Of a DNA stretch of 64,000 nt, positions 55,714 through 64,000 are shown one piece after another. The notes below the pieces were generated by a model, which was given only the letters and a program-made list of their open reading frames with translations, did not search any database and was not told where the DNA came from. The position numbers and the translations under genes were made by a program. The first letter of the stretch is position 1. The number at the start of each line of letters is the position of its first letter. The stretch is from Rhynchopus euleeides (taxonomy: Eukaryota; Euglenozoa; Diplonemea; Diplonemida; Diplonemidae), in contig OY723278.1 of the NCBI GenBank assembly GCA_963210315.1, forward strand, positions 1,798,001-1,862,000. The letters run 5' to 3'.

Positions 55714-58233
55714 ATGTTTAACATGCGTGCCTGCGTGGCGGTGGTGTGTGCGGCAGTTCTGTCTGCAGCAGACACGCGAAGGGGGCAGGCGGGCATGCGC
55801 ACACGCGAGGGGCGTGCGCTGGGGTCCACGTCCCTGACATCCAGGTCGAAGATGTTCCCCATCGGGGAGGCGTTGAACTACTACGTCGACAGCTCGATCA
55901 ACACCAACGACGCACGGATCTCCGGTGCGGTGCTCGAGTGGGAGAAGAAGACGTGCTTCCGCTTCACCAAGTGCAGGACGGAGTCGTCGTGCCCGCGGCC
56001 CTACATGCGTTTCTATGCGGGTGGCGGGTGCAGCTCGCCCATCGGGATGAGCACTTCGGGGGTGAACTCGATTTCGCTTGCCAGCGGGTGCAGCACAGGG
56101 AACGCCATCCATGAGGTGGGCCATTCCCTTGGTCTGAGGGGGTTAAAGCCGCCTGACGCCTGCACGTGGCGCCCCTGCTAATCCCCTCGCATTGCACTGC
56201 GCGGGGGGTGAACAGAGTCAGCGGTGGGGTGGTTACCTCGGTGCTGAAATGCCTTGTGCATGGAGCCGGAATAGCCGGGGTGGTGACCTGGTCTATGAAG
56301 GGGGAACCCTGAGCCCAAAGAACCGAGATCCCAAGACCTCCAATGGGGGCCGGGCGCCCCTCGTCCTGTGTCCTCCACGGCGACCCCCTGCGCGGGCTTC
56401 CGGGCCGGAGTAGCCCGCCTCCCTTCTGTCATAGACGGAGGTCAGACCACCGCAGTTGCGTCTCTGTTTCACACAGTGTAACGTACAGGTGGGAGTGGCC
56501 CTAGTACGTTCGGGACGCGTATAGGACTCGCACTACGTGGGGGGACGGGATGAAAGTCCGAAAAGGTTGGAAAAACGTAGGAGTGCATTACACACAATGT
56601 CTTCCCATGGGTAAAGACTAGCTAGTTACCCTCACTCCGCGTGGGATCCGGAAACCCTTCTTGAGCCACCGGGTCTCCTCACACTTTAGGGGGTGGCGCC
56701 CCAGGTTGCTAACCAGCGGCAGGTTTTTGCAGAGACCTAAGGGTGTCTCTTTTCCTCACCGCAGACAACCGTGTGTGGGAATCGTGTGTAGCCACTGTTT
56801 GGGTTCAGTGTCTGGGCATGCGTGGCGCTGGGCCCACTGGTCGTCACCTTTGCCGCTCGCCACGTAAAGTTGAATAGGGCCATTCCCTTGGTCTGACACA
56901 CGAACAGAACCGCAAGGACCGTGACGAGTTCGTCGAGGTCGACTTCACGCAGATCTCGGCCCCCTCGTCGTTCAACTTCAACAAGAACAAGGCGTCCGCA
57001 CGCGACCTGGGGAAGTACGACTACGGGTCCATCATGCACTACGGGTCTACCTTTTTTGCCACCGGGCGGTCCCCGACCATCATCTCGCCAGAGTCGATCG
57101 GGCAGCGCAAGGCGCTGAGCGAGACGGACGTGGCGGGCATCCAGTTCATGTACAACGACTGCTCCCCGACCTTCTCGCGGCCGCGGTGTCTGCCCTCTGT
57201 GGATGCGGCTGTGACGCACATGGTGGGTGCGGCGGGGACGTTCTCCGTGGACTTCAACGCGCTGTACGACACGACGCGCCCCATGACTGTGTCGTACGGG
57301 GGGACGGCGCCGTCGGGCCAGCTGCGGTACGGGAAGGCTGCGGGGTCGACCATCACGGACACGGGGTTTGCGTCTGTGGACTTCACCCCCGCCCGCGGGG
57401 ACGAGGGGCAGACCTACACGCTGAGCGCAACCTTCACGGGGTCGGACGGGGCGGCCGCGACGTGCTCTGTGCGTGTGCGTGTGGAGGGTGACGCCCCTGC
57501 CGCCACCCCTGTGCCCAGGGCCACCCCGGTGCCGAGGACGGATGCGCCGCGCACACCCACCCCGCCTGCGCCCACACCGTCCCCAGTGGCGGCAACACCG
57601 ACGCCCCGCCGCCGCCCCTCGCGCCGCACCCGCGCCCCTGCGGCCACCCCTGTGCCGTCGGTGCCGCGCACCCCGACACCGGCGTCCCCGCAGCCGCAGA
57701 CAGGGGTGTGCAAGGCACGCGCCTTCACGTTCGACACAGAGGCGGACCTGCGCGACGCTGGGTCGCACGTGAGCCTGACCACGTCCCTGGAGTACCAGGG
57801 CGCAGGGGCGATGCAGGTGGAGCGCACGGGGCTGCGGTCGCGCTTCAACGTGGACGAGACACAGGCAGCACGCTTCAGCGTGTTTGTGAACGTGCGCTCC
57901 ACCAACGCACGCCTCGAGATCCAGCTGCGCGCGGCAGGTGGGGAAAAGGTGTCGATCATGCACGCCTCCCAGGGCGCGCTTCAGCACACAACGTACGGCG
58001 GGCGTCAGTGGGGCAGCTGGGTGTCTTCGGCACGTGGCGTGGTGCGCAGCCGCACGTACCAGCCCATCGACGTGCAGTTCGACTGGTCCCGCCGCACCTA
58101 CCGCGTCATGCTGAGCGGCAGGGATGCAGGGAGCGCATCGCTGCCGTCTGGGTTTGATGCCATCAGCAGCGTGGAGATCGCCGCCTGGGACGTGGCACCT
58201 GTGTACATCGATGAGATGAAGCTGCAGTGCTGA
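55714..58233 (+). CDS. Secreted astacin-family metalloprotease, interrupted in its zinc motif
   Basis: ATG 55714 begins a signal peptide (MFNMRACVAVVCAAVLSAA) and a short basic pro-region. The astacin domain starts at about YYVDSSINTND and VLEWEKKTCFRF. The zinc motif is split: HEVGHSLGL ends near 56137, and THEQNRKDRDEF resumes at 56896, with the 20-bp string GGGCCATTCCCTTGGTCTGA present on both sides of a 759-bp block that contains in-frame stops. Removing one repeat plus the block restores HEVGHSLGLTHE exactly, followed by the Met-turn SIMHYG. Then come a beta-rich domain, a Thr/Pro-rich linker of about 75 residues, and a C-terminal beta-sandwich-like domain ending DEMKLQC. No canonical GT-AG pair restores the motif. 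Either the gene is inactivated by a recent insertion, or the block is removed as an unusual intron. A pyrimidine tract ends in AG at 55653-55654, a possible trans-splice acceptor. Confidence 0.8.
56138..56896 (+). mobile_element. 759-bp insertion with 20-bp direct repeats (retroposon-like or unconventional intron)
   Basis: The 20-mer GGGCCATTCCCTTGGTCTGA occurs at 56118-56137 and 56877-56896; the unique insert is 56138-56876. Long target duplications are typical of non-LTR retroposons. There is no poly-A tail (the insert ends GTAAAGTTGAATA) and no reverse-transcriptase ORF, so it would be non-autonomous. The first ~87 bases can be drawn as nested helices of HDV-ribozyme type: GGGG 56138-56141 with CCCC 56172-56175; CCG-CTGAC 56149-56157 with GTCAG-CGG 56217-56224; GCC/GGC 56158-56170; CCCCTCGC/GCGCGGGG 56183-56206. 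The alternative is an unconventional intron with repeat-defined ends. Confidence 0.6.
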
Positions 58234-59135
58234 TCACAGGTGCTGTGCCGGGAGGCACCACCACACTCTCTTGCACACGCCCCGCCGTGTCGACTTGGCC
58301 CTTGTTTCTCTCTTGATTCTCTCTTGCATTTCCCTCCCGCACTATAAATGCTACGCCGCACCTCACCGCAGCACTTGTCTTGTTCCACCCCCTCTCTCTT
58401 CAACGCAACCAGGCCTGCGGGACACACACTGTCCTCTGGTGCCACTCCGAACGCCATCCGCCTTGGGGCATTGCCCCTCAGAAACGGAACAGGAAACCAT
58501 TCCCTTGTTTTGTGTATGAACTTCACGGCATCTCCAGGATGCCATCTTTTTGTTCTCGTTTGCCACGTCTTCTGCTAAGTGCCCTGCACACCTCACCTGT
58601 CCACACAATAAATGCGCCCTTGCCCATGGCGAGCCGGTGTGACCTGTGGGGGCGGTGGTGTGTGGACACTGCAGCACTGGGCGTCTGCACCTCTTTCTAC
58701 CAACCTCCACTGGCGGCAGGCTTGCCCTTGCATGGCTCTGCCGCCCTGTTTTGTTTTTCTTTCCCTCTGCTTCAGCACACCCGCAACGGGTGCCAGCAAG
58801 GAGGGCCCAGCCAGCTGCAGGCAGGGCCCTGAATCGCGCCAAACATCAACACGAACCAAACACCACCACCAACTGACCGGGCATGCCTTCGGTAGCACGG
58901 AGCCACGCCCCTGCTGACGACGAGAGTTTCCACACCAAGACAAACCCAAGAACAGCCGGCAGACACCCCACCCCCACACACCCCCTCTCCCCCAGAGGTT
59001 CTCCCTCTGCATTCCACCTGACATCGCGACTCCAAAAGGAACGCACACTGCCCGAGGGATGTGTTCTCCAGAGACTTGCCTTTTCCAGTCGTTTTCTTTT
59101 TCGACATACCATCCCGCCCCCCCCCCCCCCCCCTA
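58234..59135. other. Spacer without a supported gene
   Basis: Short pyrimidine and CACC-rich stretches only. The last 20 bases are a C run into which the second Tc1/mariner-like element has inserted at TA. Confidence 0.45.
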
Positions 59136-60282
59136 GGGGGGGTCAAATGCCACCCTTTTACGTGGACAAACACGATTTTTCAAAAAACCGGCGCAGAGGC
59201 CCCAAAGCCCCCGTAAACCCTCCAAACCCCCCCAGATCGGTCCGGAAACCCATCGAACCCCACTTTTCCACCATTCCGGGCACCTCAGGTGCCCGAATTG
59301 GGGTACCTAAATTTTGTGCCACCGTTTGGTACCGTACAGTGCCACTGTGTGGGAGGTTGGAAAAGAAAATGCCCCAACACACCACATCTGAGGGTTGCAA
59401 TGCATGTTGCTTGCCAACCACGTCATCCGGTGGGTGTCAGGCGCTATGTAGGTGGCATTAGCCAGGTCTTCGATGTGTTCTGGCTTGTATATATACCTCC
59501 CTGCCACCATGCACCGGGAGGCTGCCTGTAGGTACGGAACAGTCCAGATGGTCGTGTGATTCCTGTGCAGCAGTGCTCCACAACCGGGATGTGTTGACAA
59601 CGACTGTTGCAACACGAGCTGTACATTCCGGGAACACATGAAGTGCGCTGTCGTGGTACCCATTGTGCCAGAATTGGTAGTTGCTGCGGTCTACTTTGCC
59701 TGGCCCAAGAGCACTGGTACTGAACGGTGCAATATGCGTGGCGAGGTGAATACAACGGAAGCGCGCAAAGTCAATACAGCTCTCGGATGGCGGGTGGTGG
59801 TGCCACTAGTGTGTGACGTTCACTCGAGGATACAACGCATCACAATGAATCAGCAACCGTGGACCGAGTACAATACGCTCTCTGTGGCTGGTGTGGGGGA
59901 CAAAGGCAGTGCCTGTACCGCAGGCAGGGAGGTATATATACAAGCCAGAACACATCGAAGACCTGGCTAATGCCACCTACATAGCGCCTGACACCCACCG
60001 GATGACGTGGTTGGCAAGCAACATGCATTGCAACCCTCAGATGTGGTGTGTTGGGGCATTTTCTTTTCCAACCTCCCACACAGTGGCACTGTACGGTACC
60101 AAACGGTGGCACACAATTTAGGTACCCCAATTCGGGCACCTGAGGTGCCCGGAATGGTGGAAAAGTGGGGTTCGATGGGTTTCCGGACCGATCTGGGGGG
60201 GTTTGGAGGGTTTACGGGGGCTTTGGGGCCTCTGCGCCGGTTTTTTGAAAAATCGTGTTTGTCACCCCCATTTGACCCCCCC
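59136..60282. mobile_element. Tc1/mariner-like non-autonomous element, copy 2 (1,147 bp)
   Basis: Same structure as 38129-39275: inverted repeats of about 370 and 360 bp around a ~417-bp centre in the same orientation, with TA flanks at 59134-59135 and 60283-60284. Here the long terminal variant is at the left and the short one at the right, the reverse of copy 1. Differences seen inside are single bases, for example GTACCGC versus GTGCCGC and CACACAATT versus CACAAAATT near the right arm. It ends 69 bases before the PDI start codon, so PDI transcripts must take their 5' end from the short remaining gap. Confidence 0.85.
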
Positions 60283-60351
60283 TACCCCCCCCCCCCTCCA
60301 TCCAAACACCCCCCCGACAACACAGGTGGCACACACAGCCAGGCTACCACC

Positions 60352-62735
60352 ATGCAGCGGCTGTTTCTAGCCGCCGCCCTGCTGGGCACCGCAGTGCTCA
60401 CAGGCGCAGAGGTCGACCTGATCGAAACCGACGCGCTGCGCACCAAGATCGCATCCCTCGGCGAGAGGGAGGGCATCCTCGTCGGGGTGGCCGACCTCGG
60501 CTCCTTTGCAGAGCTCACCCCCATGCTGGAGTCTGTTGCAGCCTTCACCCCCCAGGGGGGCCAGCAGGCCTCTGTCCAGGTCTACGCCGGCGACCTGGAA
60601 GAGCTCGGCCCGCTGCTTCAGGAGCACAACGTGCGCCCCGGCCCCAGCTACACAATAGTGGTGTTCACAAAGGGCAGGGCGGACACGATGGGCCCTGAGT
60701 ACTTTGAAGACGGCGAGGACACCGGGACTGAGGTTATCAGCCAGTGGGTCTACTCTCACGTCGCGCTGCGGATCCCCGACGTGGAGTTTATGAAGACCGT
60801 GGATGATGGCGAGTTCTCCGGGTTGGTGTACATGCCGTCCCGGCATGCCTTCGTCATGTTCGACACGGATGTGCTGTCGGACGCAGGCCGCGCCTTTGCG
60901 GAGGCGACGAAGCGGTTTGCCAGCGACGCAGAGGCAAAGAAGATCTTCTTCGTGCGTGCCACCCCAGCGCTCACCCCGGAGCGGTATGGGACAGAGATGC
61001 AGGGGGTCAAGGCGCCTGCTGTGAAGTATTATGGCCGCAGGAAGGGGAAGTATTCCCCCGTGCTGCTGGACCTCGACAAGGGCTCCGATGCGGAGTTCAT
61101 CGCGACGTGGATCAACACGCAGCTGGGCCCCGTCGACGTGGGGAAGATGAAGGAGAAGCCCCTCCCGGAGTTGACAGACGAGACCTTCACCCCACTGGTG
61201 AAGAGCGTGAAGGTGGGGACCTTCGTGATGTTCCACGCGCCGTGGTGTGGGCACTGCAAGCGCCTCGCCCCGACCTTCGAAGAGCTTGCGAAGGACGTCT
61301 TCAAGGAGGGTGACATTGTCGTGGCAAAGCTTGACGCCACGAAGCACGCCGCAGCTGCAGCGAAATTTGACGTGAACGGGTACCCCACGCTCCTCTTCAT
61401 CGACAAGAACCTCAAGGCAGACACCTATGAGGGCGACCGCAGCCTGGACGACATGAAGCGCTTCCTCTACAAGAAGCTGGGGCGGCACGTCCCCGGTGAG
61501 GAGCCGTCGCCAGCGCTTGTCCTGACAGACGACAACTTCGCGGAGAAGGTCCTCGAGTCGAAGAAAAACGTGTTCGTGAAGTTCTTCGCCCCCTGGTGCG
61601 GGCACTGCAAGCGCATGGCCCCCGACTGGGACGCGCTGGCAGACGGGTTCGCAGGGAACGACAACGTTGTGATTGCCAAGCTGGATGGGTCGCGCTACAC
61701 CAAGAGCCTGGAGGGGCTGGACGTGCGTGGCTTCCCTTCGCTGCTCTTCTTCCCCGCAGGGGCGGCAGACAGCCCCGTGCGCTATGACGGCGCGCGTGGG
61801 GTGTCGGAGATGCGCCGCTTCGTCGAGAAGCAGGTCGCATCAAGCCCGCCCACCGCATCGGGCGAGGAGAGCGCCGAGGAGGGTGGCAGTGCTATCGGCA
61901 AAGCGGGTGAGGTGCTGGAGCTGACGGACAAGACCTTCGTCGCCCTGAAGACACAGCCGAAGAAGGCGATGCTGCTGATGTTCTACGCGCCCTGGTGTGG
62001 GCACTGCAAGCGCCTCGCTCCGGACTACGCAAAGCTCGCGGAGCACTTGTCGTCGAAGTTTGACAAGTATGTCTCGAGAGATGGCGTCGTGGCATGCAGT
62101 GTTGATAATCATGTCGTGTCAATAGCAAGACACCCAAGTATCGAGGCCCAGAGTTGTGATGTGTCTCCGTTGTTCGCCAGACAACTTGCTGGGTTGGTTG
62201 TCGCATCGGCAGTCCCACACCACACCACACCCCTCCACGCAGGGTGATTATCACACGTTACGACGCCCCGAAGTACCCTGACCTGGCACGCCGTGAGGGA
62301 GTCACCAGCTTCCCGACCATCTTGTATGTTGGCAGCACGTTGGCCAAGGTGAGGGGGACCCTCCTGAATGAAGCCCCCTGCCCCCGAAGACAAGGAGGGG
62401 GCGGTATCCTCACCCGGTCTTCCCCCAGTCTCAACTGTGGCAGTGTTCGGCACCCAAGCTGCTGCCAGACCCGCCTTTTGTTCACCCCCCCCCCCCCCCC
62501 CGTTTTGAAGACCTTCAATGCATTGCCAATTTGACCCAACCCACACCCGCACCCACACCCACACACAGCTACTATTCGCAGGATGGTGTGAAGACAAAAT
62601 ACTCCGGCGAGCGGAACTACGACGCTTTGGTATGTTGTGCCATGTGTTGCTGCCTGGCTGCTGCTTTGATGTGCCACCGCCACCCACACCTCCGCCACCT
62701 CCACACAGCTCCAGTACGTGGAGGAGCAGCTCTGA
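60352..62735 (+). CDS. Protein disulfide isomerase with three active thioredoxin domains
   Basis: Exons 60352-62066, 62243-62323, 62569-62629 and 62709-62735 give 627 residues. The introns all start GTATGT and end CAG. The second donor must be at 62324, not the GTGAGG at 62349, because only then does FPTI join YYSQDGVKTKYSGERNYDAL in frame. A signal peptide (MQRLFLAAALLGTAVLTGAE) leads into the ER. Residues about 25-270 look like redox-inactive thioredoxin folds. Three a-type domains follow, with WCGHC active sites (CGHC 299-302, 416-419 and 549-552). It oxidises and isomerises disulfides of secretory proteins; the astacin upstream is the kind of Cys-containing client expected. The C-terminus is VEEQL, not a standard KDEL, so ER retention is uncertain. 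Three consecutive active domains recall ERp46-type PDIs. AGs at 60324-60325 and 60337-60338 could accept a leader. Confidence 0.93.
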
Positions 62736-63964
62736 TCCCACTCAGATCTGCGATAACGCAGACAGATGAAGAAATGGGAAGACCCCTGCGATGCTGCGGT
62801 AGCGCAGGGGCCTACCCTCCCCGTGGCATGGGTTGCAGCACCCTGGCAGTGTCTGCTATTATACGCAGGCTGTGCAGTGCGTGGGCCACTTTGCACGCGT
62901 GTGACAGTGGAGACCAAGAGCAGGTGCTGGGTGCTCTGCACTACTATAAAAAGGAAGGCGTGTGCACTGCGGTGGTATCACCAGAGGTCGCTCGGTGCAA
63001 CCTACACTAAACAAGAAGATTCACGTGCGTGTGTGCAAGGGCGAGTCCTCAATATCCCACGAGAGGAACTGGGACGGAGCGCTCGCCAAGGCCACCCCCA
63101 CGCTCGTGAAGGGGCCATCCGGCCTTGGATAGAACTTTTGATTGCTGAGCAATGATTTGTCCTCGAGACACAGCAGAGCTTCCCGGCTCTCTGCAGAAAT
63201 GTTTATGTCTTGGGGGGCTTTGTGAGGCTTTGGGACTTGCAGGCTGGTGTGTGTGTGTGCGTCCCTTCCCCTCGGGCTGCTCTGCACAGTCAAATGATCA
63301 TCCGACCGATCTTTTGAGTGTGCTGGGGGGGCCAGTGGTGTTCCGCAGAAGCCAAAACCAAAACAGAAACGAGACGGTATTAAGAGTTCCTCCGTGCGTA
63401 ATGAGCATGAAATACGTGCACCTTACGGACACTAAAGAGTGATTTCTCGAGAGGGCTGGCGACAACGATGCCCTGTTTGCGGTATATCTCCTTCCATTTC
63501 CTCCTTGCCCCCCATTTACGTTGTCATGTTCGCCTGTGTTGGCGGACCTCTTCCTGTATTCACTTCTTCACCAACATGTTGCGGGATGTGTGTTGTTGTA
63601 ACGTTGCGATTGCCTGTTCCCACCACCCCTCCCTCCGCCTGCGTCTCCGCCATTCCGGCCTGCGCTAAGCGACGAATCGAATCGCTCTTGGGAGGAGGGG
63701 GGGCGAGGGCCAAGGCAGCGCTGCTCGTGAGGGGGAGGGGAGAGCAGACGGCGGGCGCAGGGCTCTGTCCCCACCCCCTCCCCCCCATCCCCTTCACATC
63801 CCACCCCTGCATTCCCACCCCCATCCTGGTGAAATGAAGAACTACCCAAACCGCACACACACACTCTCTCTGGACACCCCCTCACCACCCACCCCTTGCC
63901 CCCTTGCAGGCCACCGTCGCCTCCTCCTCCCAACCCCCCCCCCCCCCGCCCCCGGCGTCGGCAC
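62736..63964. other. Spacer downstream of PDI
   Basis: No supported gene. The last 200 bases turn C-rich (63771-63832, 63922-63955) with CCCCTTGCAG at 63900-63909, an acceptor-like site for a following gene. Confidence 0.45.
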
Positions 63965-64000
63965 CATGGTTGTGTACCCGCCGACTTCGTCGTCGTCGGT
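63965..64000 (+). CDS. Possible start of the next gene (cut by window end)
   Basis: ATG 63965 in the context GGCACCATGG opens a frame (MVVYPPTSSSS) to the window edge. A C-rich tract and CAG lie upstream at 63909. Twelve codons are too few to identify anything. Confidence 0.25.

Noticed and set aside
56116..56877. Ordinary GT-AG intron in the astacin gene
   Set aside because: The only suitable pairs (for example GTGGGC at 56116 with AG 56876-56877) delete residues of HExxH; no GTATGY donor lies near the break.
60007..60351. N-terminal extension of PDI into the Tc1/mariner-like element
   Set aside because: The same peptide is produced by the other element copy; a signal peptide starts at ATG 60352.
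62349..62568. GTGAGG donor for PDI intron 2
   Set aside because: It puts the next exon out of frame; GTATGT at 62324 gives the conserved thioredoxin end in frame.
1..64000. tRNA, rRNA, snRNA or spliced-leader RNA genes
   Set aside because: None found by eye; a covariance-model scan would be needed to exclude tRNAs or snRNAs firmly.

Overview
The window is nuclear DNA of a flagellated, GC-rich protist. All nine well-supported genes lie on the + strand. Most start codons sit shortly after a C/T-rich stretch ending in AG. All twelve introns I could resolve run GTATGY...YAG. A kinesin-9 implies a flagellum. One-directional gene order with acceptor-like AGs before start codons fits polycistronic transcription with spliced-leader trans-splicing, as in Euglenozoa. 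Conventional introns together with repeat-rich spacers make a diplonemid my preferred guess. This is inference; no rRNA, spliced-leader RNA or tRNA gene was recognised.

Layout. 1-4.5 kb: dispersed repeats and nested inverted-repeat elements, including three successive hairpins with the same 11-base loop. 4.5-8.8 kb: P4-type lipid flippase (3 exons). 12.5-14.5 kb: degenerate AMP-binding/acyl-CoA synthetase-like protein (4 exons). 16.0-20.6 kb: multi-C2, coiled-coil protein. 21.6-22.6 kb: single-CCCH zinc-finger RNA-binding protein. 22.6-31.6 kb: 9 kb without a supported gene. 31.6-38.0 kb: a 2,124-residue multi-span membrane protein with a very long disordered tail. 38.1-49.7 kb: repeat-dense block with a Tc1/mariner-like non-autonomous element, other repeat families and three related 31-bp minisatellite arrays around one exon-like island. 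49.7-54.1 kb: a coiled-coil protein followed by kinesin-9 (4 exons). 54.2-55.2 kb: an element with terminal inverted repeats and a 9-bp flanking repeat. 55.7-58.2 kb: a secreted astacin metalloprotease split inside its zinc motif by a 759-bp insertion bounded by 20-bp direct repeats. 59.1-60.3 kb: a second, nearly identical Tc1/mariner-like element. 60.35-62.7 kb: a protein disulfide isomerase with three CGHC domains (4 exons).

The genes do not form one pathway. They cover membrane lipid asymmetry, ER oxidative folding, secreted proteolysis, RNA binding and probably axonemal motility (kinesin-9, and possibly the C2/coiled-coil and 393-residue proteins). The strongest observations for follow-up are the astacin insertion, whose 5' end can be drawn as an HDV-like nested double pseudoknot; the two Tc1/mariner-like copies, whose end variants are exchanged while their centres keep the same orientation; the common origin of the three 31-bp arrays; and the invariant GTATGY donor with C/A-rich 3' splice regions.
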